A DNA stretch of 64,000 bases, taken from the NCBI RefSeq assembly GCF_010731875.1, contig NZ_AP022595.1:1612001-1676000 (forward strand). Direction: 5' to 3'. The translations under genes were made by a program, and so were the position numbers. The notes under the pieces were generated by a model. The model worked only from the letters and a program-made list of their open reading frames with translations. It ran no database searches and was not told where the DNA came from. Positions 17,068-26,393 of the stretch are shown one piece after another (position 1 is the stretch's first letter; each line of letters opens with the position of its first letter). This DNA is from Mycolicibacterium sarraceniae. GTDB lineage: Bacteria > Actinomycetota > Actinomycetes > Mycobacteriales > Mycobacteriaceae.

Positions 17068-18540
17068 TCAGCTTGTGGGCACTGATATCCGGGTCGGTTC
17101 GTTCCGGCCGCGCAGCACCTCCGAGGCGCATTCGGTCCAGTGCGCGCGTTCACCGGCGTCGGCCTTCAGCAAGGCGACGTCCGAGCACAGCGCGCGGGCG
17201 TCGAAGTCTTTGGCCCGATCCGCCAGTCGCGCAGCCTCATTCACTGCGTCTCCGATCACCGTGTACTCGTAGCGGTGCTCGGCGCCGATGTTCCCGGCGA
17301 ACACCGGACCCGCGGACACACCGATGCCGAAGTCCACTACGGGAAGCCGCTGCAGCGCGGCGGTCAAAGCACGCGCGGTCGCCAGCGCGTCGGCGGCGGG
17401 CTGCGCACTCGCCAGCGGCGCACCGAAGACCGCCAGCACCGCGTCACCCTGAAACTTGTTGATCAGCCCGTGTCGTTCGTCGACTGCGGCCACGACGATG
17501 TGAAAGAAGTGGTTGAGCACCTCGGCGACTTCGGCCGGGGACCGGCGCTGGGCTAGCTGGGTGGAGCCTACGAGATCGACGAACAGCACAGCCGCGTCGC
17601 GTACCTCGCCGGTCAGCGTGTCCGCGTCGCGCACCGCGCGCAGCGCCACATCGGTGCCGACGTGGCGGCCGAACAGATCGTGCAGCCGATCGCGTTCCGC
17701 CAGTCCGGCAACCATCCGGTTGAAACCGCTTTGCAGCCGGCCGATCTCGGAGCGCTCGTAAACGCCGACCCGGGTGGTCATCTGGCCCCGCTCGACCTCG
17801 GCCATGGCAGCCACGACATCGTGGATCGGATCGGAGATGGACAGCGCGACGATCGCCATGCCGCGCAGTCCGACGAATACCGAGATCACCGCGAGCACGA
17901 TCACTGGGATTTCGAGCGGGGCGGTCTTCAGGATGATCCACCCGTTGGATCGCATGATCACCACGACCGCGATGCCGACAATCGGCAGCGCACTACTCAT
18001 CAGCCACATCAGCAGTAATCGCGACAGCACGCCCGGTGCGGTGTCGGGACCGTCGAGACTGGTTGCCGCGGCGATGATGGGACGCATCGGTCGCTGGATG
18101 AACAACAGCGCCGCACCGTTCGACGTGGTGACACCGAGTAATACCGTCATCCCGATCAGCCAGGCGACATCTTGGCCACCATCACGGTTGATGATGAACA
18201 GGATCGTGGCGCTGACCGCCCAGATGGCGGCCAGCAGTGCGGACTGGCTGCGCAGGAACCGCTCGACGAACAGTCGATCCTTAGCGTCCGGCGGCCTGCC
18301 GGTGGTGAACCAGCGCAGTTTGTGGTCGACGATGACGACGGCGTAGGCGATCGAGCCGGCGAAGCCGCAGACCGACAGGACGATGGCGGCGATGAGGGTG
18401 TCAGTCTCGAACACGGTGTCGACAGCCGGAACCAGGTGGTGTTGCAGCGGCATGATCAGCGCGGTCAACTCGACGGCCGCCACGATTTGGGCCAAGACGA
18501 GCGCGGCGGCGTAGCGGAACTTCAGCATGCGCGCCGTCAT
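17068..18540 (-). CDS. Membrane class III adenylyl/guanylyl cyclase with HAMP domain
   Basis: A 490-residue protein with about six membrane helices (residues ~10-250), a HAMP linker (ISDPIHDVVAAMAEVERGQM), then a class III cyclase domain (~310-480). Catalytic features are visible: metal-binding Asp in LFVDLVGSTQ, the Lys and Asp in NKFQGDAVLAVFG, and the Asn/Arg pair in VIGDAVNEAAR. This layout matches the Rv1318c-Rv1320c/Rv3645 group of mycobacterial cyclases. It should make cAMP at the inner membrane in response to an unknown, possibly fatty-acid, signal. Confidence 0.92.
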   Translation of the reverse strand: MTARMLKFRYAAALVLAQIVAAVELTALIMPLQHHLVPAVDTVFETDTLIAAIVLSVCGFAGSIAYAVVIVDHKLRWFTTGRPPDAKDRLFVERFLRSQSALLAAIWAVSATILFIINRDGGQDVAWLIGMTVLLGVTTSNGAALLFIQRPMRPIIAAATSLDGPDTAPGVLSRLLLMWLMSSALPIVGIAVVVIMRSNGWIILKTAPLEIPVIVLAVISVFVGLRGMAIVALSISDPIHDVVAAMAEVERGQMTTRVGVYERSEIGRLQSGFNRMVAGLAERDRLHDLFGRHVGTDVALRAVRDADTLTGEVRDAAVLFVDLVGSTQLAQRRSPAEVAEVLNHFFHIVVAAVDERHGLINKFQGDAVLAVFGAPLASAQPAADALATARALTAALQRLPVVDFGIGVSAGPVFAGNIGAEHRYEYTVIGDAVNEAARLADRAKDFDARALCSDVALLKADAGERAHWTECASEVLRGRNEPTRISVPTS

Positions 18541-18637
18541 AGGACCAAACGCTACTGGGATGACTATGCGGAATCACGCTCTCCAAGAATGAGAGTATTA
18601 CTTCCGCCAGCGGGTCCGGCTGGGTAACATCCGCGCG

Positions 18638-18984
18638 GTGAAGTTCGGGATTCCGCTGGGCGGCGTTCACCCCGGGCGGTGGCGTGATCTGACCGTGCGG
18701 GCCGAGGAGCTCGGATACGAATCGGTCTGGATACCGATGAACCACACCCTGGACCAGATCCCCGGGTCGGTGGCGAAGCTGTCGGCTCTGTGGGTCGAGC
18801 ACGGACGGACCGGCAAGCCCGAGGTCATCACGTCGGCACCGGCCGACTCCCCGAGGACATCCAGCGGGCGGCCGACGCCGGCATCGACCGGATGATCGTC
18901 ATGCCGTGGCGACGCACCCGGGAGGCGCTCGACGGGATCGCGCGGTTCGCCGATGACATCCTATGGTGGGCCCGTGACCAATGA
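18638..18984 (+). pseudogene. Internally deleted LLM-class oxidoreductase
   Basis: The first ~32 residues (MKFGIPLGGVHPGRWRDLTV, then AEELGYESVWIP) are a normal luciferase-like N-terminus. Then, after a short junction, C-terminal sequence appears (LWVEHGRTGKPEVITSA), followed by a shift into another frame (GRLPEDIQRAADAGIDRMIV, ending RFADDILWWARDQ). About 200 central residues are missing. The last bases overlap the start of the following SDR gene. Confidence 0.7.
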
Positions 18985-19798
18985 GCGGCCCCTGGAGGGC
19001 AAAGTTGCGTACGTGACCGGTGGGGCCAGGGGTCAGGGCCGCGCACACTGTGTTCGGCTGGCTCGCGCCGGCGCCAGTATCGTCACCATCGACGCCTGCG
19101 GGCCGGTGGGCAAGCACATCGGCTATGAACCGGCAACGCCGGAGGATCTCGCCGACACCGTCCGCCTGGTCGAGGACGAGGGCGTCAAGATCAGCGCCGA
19201 GCGGGTCGATGTCCGCGACCACGAGGGACAGAAGCGGGTAATCGCCAGCGCCATTGAACAATTCGGCCGCCTCGACGTCGTCGTCGCCAACGCCGGGGTG
19301 ATGAGCTGGGGTCGTGCCTGGGAGATCCCCACCGACATGTGGCAGGAGATCATCGACGTCAACCTGACCGGGTTCTTCAACACCGTGCAAGCGTGCGTCC
19401 CGGCGATGATCGAGGCCGGCAACGGCGGGTCGATCATCGCGATCAGCTCCTCGGCCGGGATCAAAGCGGTTCCGGGTGCCGGTCACTACTGCGCCAGCAA
19501 GTTCGGCGTTGTGGGACTGGCGAATTCACTGGCGCTGGAGCTGGGTGAGTTCGGCATCCGGGTCAATTCGGTGCACACCTACGGGGTGGACACCAAGCTG
19601 GGCAACGACCTGTCGATGTACTCAATGTTCGAGAAGCACCCGCATTACGTCTACAGCTTCTCTCCGGGTGCGCTGCCAACCGAGTCGCTCATCGCGCCGA
19701 ATCAGGTTAGCGAAGTGGTGCTGTTTCTGGCCAGCGATGCCTCGGCGTTGTTGACCGCCGCCCAGATCCCCGCCGACAAGGGCTACATGAAGGTGTAG
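18974..19798 (+). CDS. Mycofactocin-type short-chain dehydrogenase/reductase
   Basis: A 274-residue SDR. The cofactor loop is TGGARGQGRAH, with NAGVM and the active-site YxxxK (HYCASKFGV). A long insertion between strand 2 and helix C (PVGKHIGYEPATPEDLADTV) is characteristic of SDRs with non-exchangeable NAD that pass electrons to mycofactocin. All catalytic residues are present. GTG 18974 preceded by GGTGGG is preferred over ATG 18953. It probably oxidises a secondary alcohol; it faces a fadD gene tail-to-tail. Confidence 0.85.
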   Translation: MTNERPLEGKVAYVTGGARGQGRAHCVRLARAGASIVTIDACGPVGKHIGYEPATPEDLADTVRLVEDEGVKISAERVDVRDHEGQKRVIASAIEQFGRLDVVVANAGVMSWGRAWEIPTDMWQEIIDVNLTGFFNTVQACVPAMIEAGNGGSIIAISSSAGIKAVPGAGHYCASKFGVVGLANSLALELGEFGIRVNSVHTYGVDTKLGNDLSMYSMFEKHPHYVYSFSPGALPTESLIAPNQVSEVVLFLASDASALLTAAQIPADKGYMKV

Positions 19799-19810
19799 CC
19801 TGTCGCCGAA

Positions 19811-21478
19811 TCAGCCCTGTGCCCCAAGGCTTTCGACGGCCAGCTCCTTGGCCCAGCGGTAGTCGGCCTTCCCCGCGGGTGAGCGGAGCACCTTCTCGGT
19901 GCGGATGAAGGCCTTCGGCAGCTTGTACTGCGCGATGTGCGCGCGACACGCCTGAGCCAGCTCGTCGTCGGTGGCGCTCTGCCCCTCGGCTAACTGCACG
20001 ATGGCCACCACCTCGCTGCCCCACCGTTGCGACGGGCGCCCGGCCACGACGACGTCGTACACCGCCGGATGGCTGGCCACCGCGCGCTCGACCTCTTCGG
20101 CGAAGATCTTCTCTCCGCCGGAGTTGATCGTCACCGAATCGCGGCCCAGCAGCTCGATGTGACCATCCTCCAGGAACCGGGCCCGATCCCCTGGAACCGA
20201 CCAGCGGACGCCGTTGATGGTGGGGAAGGTGCGCGCCGACTTCTCGGCGTCGCCCAGGTAGCCCAGCGGCACGTAGGCCCGCCGGGCCAGCCAGCCCTCG
20301 CCGTCGCCGGCCTTCAACACGGTGCTGAAATCCGCTGAGATGATGGCGGTGTCGTGCTGGGGAGTGAAGGTGGCTGCCTTCTGCTCGACACCCTTGGCCG
20401 CCATCGTCGTCATCTGCATGCCGGTCTCGGAGGCGCCGACGGCGTCGAGCACCATCAGGTTGGGCAGCGCGGCCAGCAGTCGCTCCCGCACCGTCGGCGA
20501 CAGTGGCGCTCCGCCGTTGGTGATCGTCAGCAGGCCGGACAGGTCGTATTTTCCGGTCTCGATCTCATCGAGCAGCGGCCGGGCGATCGCGTCGCCGACC
20601 ACCGGAATGCTCAGTACCCGTTCACGTTCGGCCAGCCGCATCACGGCCGGGGCGTTCATCCGGTCGACATCGTCGGGCAGCACCATCCAGCCGCCGGTGC
20701 TGAACATGTTGAAGGCGGCCCACTGTGCGGCGCCGTGCATCAGCGGCGGGATCATCAGGATCGAGCGGAAGCCGGCGTTGGTGCGGGCCTGCTCGGCGAG
20801 CTCTTCGTAGGACGCCAGCGACGTGTCGGAGCCGAAGGGCCGCCCGCCCATCGCCGACATGAAGATGTCGTGCTGACGCCACAGCACGCCCTTGGGCATG
20901 CCGGTGGTGCCGCCGGTGTAGAGGACGTAGAGGTCGTCGCCGCTGGGAGTGGGCATGCCGCCGACCGGTGCGGGAGTGGTGACGATCGATTCGTAATCGA
21001 CCGCGCCCGGCAGCAATTCGTTGCCGCTGGCGTCGGCGACCTGAATAAGCACCCGCAGTTCGGGCAGCCGATCGCGAATGGAGGCCACGTACGGGGCGAA
21101 CTCGGCACCGTAGACCAGGGCCTTCGCTGTGGAGTCGGTGAGCAGATAGAGGAGTTCTTCCTCGACGTAGCGGTAGTTGACGTTGAACGGCGCGACGCGA
21201 GCCCGGTAGCCGGCGGCCATGGCTTCCAGGTACTGGTTGCCGTTGCGCAGGTAGAGCCCGATGTGGTCCTGGCCGGACTCATGCGGAGCCAGCTGATCGC
21301 GCTCGATGTGGCAGCCGAGCCCCTGGGTGACGAAGTAGTGCGCGACGCCGTCGATACGCGCGTCCAGCTGCGCGTACGTCCAGCGCTGATCGCGCCAGAT
21401 CAACGCCTCGCGATCCGGCAGGGTCTGCGCGACGGTCCGGAACACCGACGAAAGGTCGAAGCTGACACCGCTGCTCAT
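19811..21478 (-). CDS. Acyl-CoA synthetase (FadD19-like)
   Basis: A 555-residue member of the ANL superfamily that activates carboxylates as acyl-AMP and then acyl-CoA. The P-loop is LYTGGTTGMPKGVLW near residue 190; VGASETG, GDRARFLEDG and the C-terminal catalytic Lys context RSPAGKADYRWAK are present. The pattern resembles FadD19, which activates steroid side chains. ATG 21478 has GAGGAG just upstream. Residues ~55-70 carry a slightly longer loop than FadD19. Its substrate may be steroid- or fatty-acid-like, as suggested by the P450, SDR and crotonase genes nearby. Confidence 0.88.
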   Translation of the reverse strand: MSSGVSFDLSSVFRTVAQTLPDREALIWRDQRWTYAQLDARIDGVAHYFVTQGLGCHIERDQLAPHESGQDHIGLYLRNGNQYLEAMAAGYRARVAPFNVNYRYVEEELLYLLTDSTAKALVYGAEFAPYVASIRDRLPELRVLIQVADASGNELLPGAVDYESIVTTPAPVGGMPTPSGDDLYVLYTGGTTGMPKGVLWRQHDIFMSAMGGRPFGSDTSLASYEELAEQARTNAGFRSILMIPPLMHGAAQWAAFNMFSTGGWMVLPDDVDRMNAPAVMRLAERERVLSIPVVGDAIARPLLDEIETGKYDLSGLLTITNGGAPLSPTVRERLLAALPNLMVLDAVGASETGMQMTTMAAKGVEQKAATFTPQHDTAIISADFSTVLKAGDGEGWLARRAYVPLGYLGDAEKSARTFPTINGVRWSVPGDRARFLEDGHIELLGRDSVTINSGGEKIFAEEVERAVASHPAVYDVVVAGRPSQRWGSEVVAIVQLAEGQSATDDELAQACRAHIAQYKLPKAFIRTEKVLRSPAGKADYRWAKELAVESLGAQG

Positions 21479-21693
21479 TGGCGCTCCTCTGCATGCTCAG
21501 ACTCCAGAACGCGAATGAGTCTGCCATGGGCGCAGGTGTCGACTCGGCGCGAATCTTCACCTAGCGGGACCGCGGTCGCGGTGCGGCAATCGGTGCGCAA
21601 GCCAGCCCCGATCCGTCCGCTCCAGCTCGGCCAATCCGCGCAAGAGTGCGCTCTCCCTGTGGTGGGTGATCACTCCGCGAATCTATGCCGGCC

Positions 21694-23256
21694 TCAGCTG
21701 TCTGCGCGCCGGACGAACAGTGCCAGCACCGCGCCGACAGCCGCGGCCGCCGCCCCGACCCACATCGACAGCTGCAGGCCGGCCATGAACGCCTCGTGGC
21801 TGCCACTGGCGATCGCGGCGGTCAGCTGCGGCGGGGTGCCAGGGATTGATGGTGCCAACCCCTTGGACACCAATTCCTTTGCCGGAGCCAATTTTTCGGC
21901 GATCGGCGCGGGCGTGCCCGCGGTGGTGAGCTTGTCGGTGAGGACCGAGCCAACCTTGCTGGACAGTACCGAACCCAGGATCGTGGTGCCCAGTACGGCA
22001 CCCAATTGCACCGAGGTGCTCTGGATCCCGCCGGCCACCCCGGCGTCGTCGAGGGGGGCGTTGCCGACGATGGCATCCGAGCTCGCGGTCAGCACCAGGC
22101 CGACGCCGGTCCCCAACAGTGCGAAGGCCGGCCAGATCGCGCTGTACCCGGAATCAGCCTGCAGTTGACTGAGCAGGGCAAGGCCGCCGGTGACACCGAG
22201 CAGACCGGTCACCATCGCCGGTCGCGGACCGAACCGCTCGGTGATGACGCCGGACAACGGGGCCATCACCATCATCGCCGCGGACAGCGGCAGCGTGCGG
22301 ACCCCGGTCTCGACCGGGCTCCAGCCCTGCAGGTTCTGCAGGTACAGGGTCATGAAGAACAGTGCACCGAACAGGGCGAAGAAGTTGATCGTGACCACCG
22401 CGGCGCCGATCGACAGCGATGGATTGGCGAACAGCCGCAGCGGCAGCATCGGGTCTTTGGTGTGCCGCTCGACGACCACGAAGGCGCCCATCAGGACGGC
22501 TCCACCAACGAGGAAGGCCACGGTCTGCGGGTTGAACCAGCCCCACTCTGGAGCCTTGATGAGTCCGTACACCAGCAGGAACAGGCTGGCCGACAGGGTG
22601 AGGATCCCGGCGATGTCCAGCCGGGACGGCTCGTCGCTGCGGCTCTCGACGATCGCCGCGGCGCCGATGATCACGGCGACCACCGCGATCGGCACGTTGA
22701 TGTAGAACACCGATTGCCAGTTGAAATGCTCGACGAGGACGCCACCGAGCACCGGCCCGGCGGCCACCGACACACCGGTCGCGGCGCCCCAGATACCGAT
22801 GGCGGTGTTGAGCTTCTCCTGCGGGAAGGCTTGTCGGATAATCGCCAGCGTGCTCGGCATCAACAGCGCGCCGAACACACCCTGCAGCGCGCGCATGGTG
22901 ATCACCCCGGCGACCGATCCGATGAGTCCGATCCCGACGGAGGTCACCGCGAACCCGACAACGCCGATCAGGAACACGGCGCGCCGGCCGAACATGTCGC
23001 CGAGTTTGCCACCAAAAATCAACAGCGACGCCAGACTGAGCAGGTAGGCGTCGGTGATCCACTGCAGGTCCGATAGCGACGCGTTGAGGTCGGTGGCGAT
23101 GCGCGGATTGGCGATGGCGACCACGGATGCGTCTAGTCCGACCATGATGACGCCGACCGAGACGGCTGCGAGAATCCACCACGGATTCCCACGAAGGCCC
23201 GGCGTCGGCTGCGCGTGACGCGCGTGCGCGGTGCGCTGAACTGTGGTGATTGCCAC
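21694..23256 (-). CDS. MFS drug/metabolite exporter, DHA2 (EmrB/QacA) family
   Basis: A 520-residue 14-helix major facilitator. Family motifs include GVIMVGLDASVVAIANPRI (motif C/D1 region), the helix 2-3 loop GKLGDMFGRR (motif A) and GPVLGGVLVEHFNWQ (motif C). GTG 23256 is preceded by AAAGGAGT, which rules out the longer frame to 23337. The gene is divergent from a TetR repressor, and two near-identical operators lie between them. It probably exports a toxic lipophilic compound by proton antiport and is induced when the repressor binds that compound. Confidence 0.92.
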   Translation of the reverse strand: MAITTVQRTAHARHAQPTPGLRGNPWWILAAVSVGVIMVGLDASVVAIANPRIATDLNASLSDLQWITDAYLLSLASLLIFGGKLGDMFGRRAVFLIGVVGFAVTSVGIGLIGSVAGVITMRALQGVFGALLMPSTLAIIRQAFPQEKLNTAIGIWGAATGVSVAAGPVLGGVLVEHFNWQSVFYINVPIAVVAVIIGAAAIVESRSDEPSRLDIAGILTLSASLFLLVYGLIKAPEWGWFNPQTVAFLVGGAVLMGAFVVVERHTKDPMLPLRLFANPSLSIGAAVVTINFFALFGALFFMTLYLQNLQGWSPVETGVRTLPLSAAMMVMAPLSGVITERFGPRPAMVTGLLGVTGGLALLSQLQADSGYSAIWPAFALLGTGVGLVLTASSDAIVGNAPLDDAGVAGGIQSTSVQLGAVLGTTILGSVLSSKVGSVLTDKLTTAGTPAPIAEKLAPAKELVSKGLAPSIPGTPPQLTAAIASGSHEAFMAGLQLSMWVGAAAAAVGAVLALFVRRADS

Positions 23257-23274
23257 GGTTCGACTCCTTTCGAT

Positions 23275-23296
23275 AAGTGGAGGTTTTCCACCACTT
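23275..23296. promoter_or_regulatory. Operator 1 for the TetR/MFS pair
   Basis: A 22-bp dyad: half-site AAGTGGAGG, 4-bp spacer TTTT, half-site CCACCACTT. Nine bases each side, symmetric except one mismatched pair. It ends 19 bases upstream of the MFS start codon. The same dyad recurs at 23318-23339. Confidence 0.8.
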
Positions 23297-23317
23297 CTTG
23301 CTCGCAACCCTAGCCTC

Positions 23318-23339
23318 AAATGGTGGCAACCCTCCACTT
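23318..23339. promoter_or_regulatory. Operator 2 for the TetR/MFS pair
   Basis: Read on the minus strand this is AAGTGGAGG, spacer GTTG, CCACCATTT, so 17 of 18 half-site bases equal operator 1. Centres are 43 bp apart, about four helical turns. It lies 20 bases upstream of the TetR start, as expected for autorepression. Confidence 0.8.
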
Positions 23340-23358
23340 CGGGGGGTATTCTGAGGCG

Positions 23359-24051
23359 GTGATTCCGGGCGCACAGCGGGGTGCGGAGCGATCCAGGCCA
23401 CTGCGGGCCGACGCCGAACGCAACCGGGAGCGGATCGTCACAGCGGCCGCCCGGCTGTTTGCCGAGCAGGGCCTGTCAGTCCCCTTGGAGGACGTGGCAC
23501 GGGCCGCGGGTGTGGGGGTGGCGACTCTGTACCGGCGCTTCCCGACCCGCACCGACCTGGCGATCGCGGCGTTCGAACGCAATATGACGTCCTACGAGGA
23601 CGCGGTCGACAAGGCGCTCGACAACCCGGACCCCTGGGACGGTTTCCGCGATCTCGTTTACGAGGTCTGCGAACTCCAGGCCTCCGACCCGGGCCTTCGG
23701 GCGCTGCTCACCACCGCGTTCCCAGCCAGCTCGGTGATCGAGCAGCGTGCCACCGAGGCCATCGACAAGCTCGGCCAGGTCATCGCGCGCGCTCAAGACG
23801 ACGGAAAGTTGCGCTCGGACATCGGAGTTGGAGACATCGTGGTGATGCTGCTGGCCGATGCCGGTGTCCTCGAGGCCACCCGCGAGCACGCTCCCGGTGC
23901 CTGGCGCCGGTTCGCCGCACTGATGGTCGACGCATTCCGGGTCGGACCGCACGAGCCGCTGCCGCCGCCCACCCCCGCTGAAGAGCTCCGAAGTTCGATC
24001 GCCATGCTGACGGGTGACACCTTGCGCATCGAATCTCTTGCCGACGACTGA
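23359..24051 (+). CDS. TetR-family repressor of the divergent MFS exporter
   Basis: A 230-residue regulator. The helix-turn-helix is at residues ~20-65 (RIVTAAARLFAEQGLSV, then VARAAGVGVATLYRRFPTR), followed by a helical effector domain. GTG 23359 is chosen because the longer frame from 23320 would translate through operator 2. It is transcribed away from the MFS gene, with the downstream LLM oxidoreductase 14 bases behind it. It likely represses both directions. Confidence 0.9.
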   Translation: MIPGAQRGAERSRPLRADAERNRERIVTAAARLFAEQGLSVPLEDVARAAGVGVATLYRRFPTRTDLAIAAFERNMTSYEDAVDKALDNPDPWDGFRDLVYEVCELQASDPGLRALLTTAFPASSVIEQRATEAIDKLGQVIARAQDDGKLRSDIGVGDIVVMLLADAGVLEATREHAPGAWRRFAALMVDAFRVGPHEPLPPPTPAEELRSSIAMLTGDTLRIESLADD

Positions 24052-24065
24052 CCCAGGAGTAGCCC

Positions 24066-24974
24066 GTGACTGATCGTCCGACCGTCGACTTCCCGTCCCG
24101 TATCGGTGTGTGGTGGGCCAGCGAGAGTTGGCCGATGACCGCGGCCGTCGAGGTCGCCCAGGAAATCGAGGCGCTCGGCTATGGTTCGCTGTTCATCCCC
24201 GAGGTCGGGCTGAAGGACGCCATGGTGCAGTCGGCGATCTTCCTGGCCGGCACGCAGCGGCTGGTGCTGGGCACGGGCATCGCGAACATTCACGCCCGGC
24301 TGGCGATGATCGCCGAAGGCGGCGGCCGCAGCATCACCGCGACCTATCCGGGCCGGTTCGTTCTCGGTCTCGGTGTCAGCCACGGTCCGCTGGTGGAGAA
24401 CATGATGGGCGGCACCTACGAGAAGCCGCTGGCCACCATGCGGGGCTATCTGGACCGGATGGCTGCGCTGCCGGAGTTCGTCGAACCGGGTTCGGGTCGG
24501 CCGACCCGGCTGCTCGCCGCGCTCGGCCCGAAGATGATCGAGCTGTCGGGCACGCACGCCGACGGAGCGCATCCGTACCTGGTGCTGCCCGAGCAGACCG
24601 CCACCACCCGGAAGATCCTGGGGCCGGACAAGTGGATCGTGTCCGAGCAGGCGGTTGTCGTCGGCGAAAGCGCCGAAGAACAGCTGCGCCGGGCGCACCT
24701 GCACCTCGAGGTCTACTCAGGCCTGCCGAACTACCGCAACTCCTGGCTGCGGCAGGGCTTCGATGAAACCGATCTGGTGCGCGGCGGCTCCGACCGGCTC
24801 GCCGGCCGCATCGTCGGGCAGGGCTCCGTGGAACAGGCTGCCGCGACGGTCACCGCACACCTGGACGCCGGTGCCGACCACGTGGTGGTGCAGGTGCTCG
24901 GCGACGGAGATCCGACCTGGGATCCGCGCCCGGCGCTGCGCGAACTGGCTGAGGTGCTCAACCTCAGGGGTTGA
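24066..24974 (+). CDS. LLM-class F420-dependent oxidoreductase
   Basis: A 302-residue luciferase-like barrel protein (RIGVWWASESWPM, LVLGTGIANI, PGRFVLGLGVSHGPLVE). CAGGAG lies before GTG 24066. It is co-directional with the TetR gene 14 bases upstream and probably in its operon, so it may transform the compound that the MFS protein exports. Its 3' end overlaps the convergent MCE gene by 11 bases. Substrate unknown. Confidence 0.88.
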   Translation: MTDRPTVDFPSRIGVWWASESWPMTAAVEVAQEIEALGYGSLFIPEVGLKDAMVQSAIFLAGTQRLVLGTGIANIHARLAMIAEGGGRSITATYPGRFVLGLGVSHGPLVENMMGGTYEKPLATMRGYLDRMAALPEFVEPGSGRPTRLLAALGPKMIELSGTHADGAHPYLVLPEQTATTRKILGPDKWIVSEQAVVVGESAEEQLRRAHLHLEVYSGLPNYRNSWLRQGFDETDLVRGGSDRLAGRIVGQGSVEQAAATVTAHLDAGADHVVVQVLGDGDPTWDPRPALRELAEVLNLRG

Positions 24975-26056
24975 TGGTGTTCTCGCCGACCTGACGTCCC
25001 CACACGTATTCGGTGAGGATCGGCTGGCCGAGTTCGACGTGGTTGTACGGGGCCAGAGAGGCACCGTAGTCGGCCACCAGGAACGGCGCCGGCCAGAAGT
25101 CATGGGTGATCGGCTGCCAGCAACCCGGCGCTCCGCCAGGACCACCCTTGGCGTTCACCCGCGGCAGGTTGTCGGGATACACGTAGGGGTTGGGGGCTCC
25201 GGTCAGGCCGATTTGGAAGTCGATCGAGTAGCCGTTACCGCCGGTGGCGTCCTTGGCATTCGACGTCGCATAGTTGCGGATCGTGCACATGATTTCGGGG
25301 CTGTAGGTGTCGAGCAGTTTGGCGGTGGGGATCAGGTCGGCTTGGCCGCGCACGAAGTAGGGGCCGCCGCGTTCGAAGATATCGGCGCCGGTGTTGCCGA
25401 ATCCGGTCGAGGCCAGCAGCGCAGCGTCGAGATCCTTCTGCTGCGCATTGAGCGTGCGGGCGGTGGTGACGGCGTGATCGAGGAAGTCCCACAGGTCCGG
25501 GCTGGCCTTGGTGTAGACATCGGCCAGTTTGGATAGCTGCCGAATGTTGGTGCGGATCTGGGGCAGCTGCGGGTTGATGTCATCGAGGACGGCATTGCCG
25601 TTGACGAGGGACTGCCCGAACTTGGCGCCCAGCCCGCCGAGCGCCTCGGCCGCCGCGGACAGCGTCAGGTTCAGCTTGACCGGATCGACCTTCTCCGAGA
25701 TCGAGGTCAACGTCTCGAACAACGTGTTGAACTCCGTCGTGACGTGCGAAACGTCGATGACGTCCGCACTCGAGATGCGTTGTGTGGTCGGGTCCTTCGG
25801 GCTGCGGAAGGACACGTACTTATTGCCGAAGACCGTGCTGGCCTTGACCTCTGCGATGGCATTGGACGGGATCAGCGCGATGTATTTCGGGTCGACGTCC
25901 AGGGAGAGCTTGGCCTTGGTGGTGCCGCCGCGCTCGATCGGGTCGGCGCCGGTGACCCGGCCGATCTGCACGCCGTTGTAGGTGACCTTGGAGCCGGGGT
26001 CCATCACCAGGCCGGACCGCTGCGAGATCAGCGTCAATTGGGTCTTGGGCGTGAAA
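24964..26056 (-). pseudogene. Orphan MCE-family gene, C-terminal part (split by IS element)
   Basis: The frame runs from the IS junction (TPKTQLTLISQRSGLVMDPG) to TGA 24964-24966. It holds the complete MCE domain (SKVTYNGVQIGRVTGADPIE, VFGNKYVSF) and the helical tail with conserved QLPQIRTNIRQLSKLADVY and a C-terminal domain. These are MceA-type substrate-binding proteins of lipid importers. The N-terminal membrane anchor lies on the other side of the insertion at 27361-27509. No yrbE or other mce genes are adjacent, so this was an orphan copy before disruption. Confidence 0.88.
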
Positions 26057-26081
26057 TGGCCTTCCCCCGGGACCGTGGAGG
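26057..26081. repeat. Left terminal inverted repeat of the IS3-family element
   Basis: Starts TGGCCTTCCCCCGG; pairs with the right end, which on the minus strand starts TGTGGTTCCCCCGA. Both then share TCGTGGAGG/CCGTGGAGG. Confidence 0.85.
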
Positions 26082-26102
26082 CATCAGCTATAAGGAGTAG
26101 CG

Positions 26103-26393
26103 ATGTCAGAGAAACGGAAGAAGTACGACCGGGAGTTCCGTGAGGGGGCTGTTCGGATCGTGCGTGAGACGGGTAAGTCGATCGCGCAGGTGGCTCGGGA
26201 TCTGGGGGTTCACGAGGGCACTCTGGGTAATTGGGTCACTCAGGACCGTGAGGCACGGGAGGGTCGTGGGGAGTTGACCCGCGATGACCTGGCCGAGCTC
26301 AAGCGTCTGCGCAGCGAGAACGCCGAGTTGCGGATGGAGCGTGATGTCCTCAAGCGATCGGTGGTCCTGTGGGTGAAGGAGGCGACGAAGTGA
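26103..26393 (+). CDS. IS3-family transposase OrfA
   Basis: A 96-residue protein with a helix-turn-helix (YDREFREGAVRIVRETGKSI, then ARDLGVHEGTLGNWV) and a C-terminal leucine-zipper-like coiled coil (ELKRLRSENAELRMERDVLK). It binds the element ends and dimerises. AAGGAG at 26092-26097 is its ribosome binding site. The stop overlaps the GTG start of OrfB (GTGA). Confidence 0.92.
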   Translation: MSEKRKKYDREFREGAVRIVRETGKSIAQVARDLGVHEGTLGNWVTQDREAREGRGELTRDDLAELKRLRSENAELRMERDVLKRSVVLWVKEATK

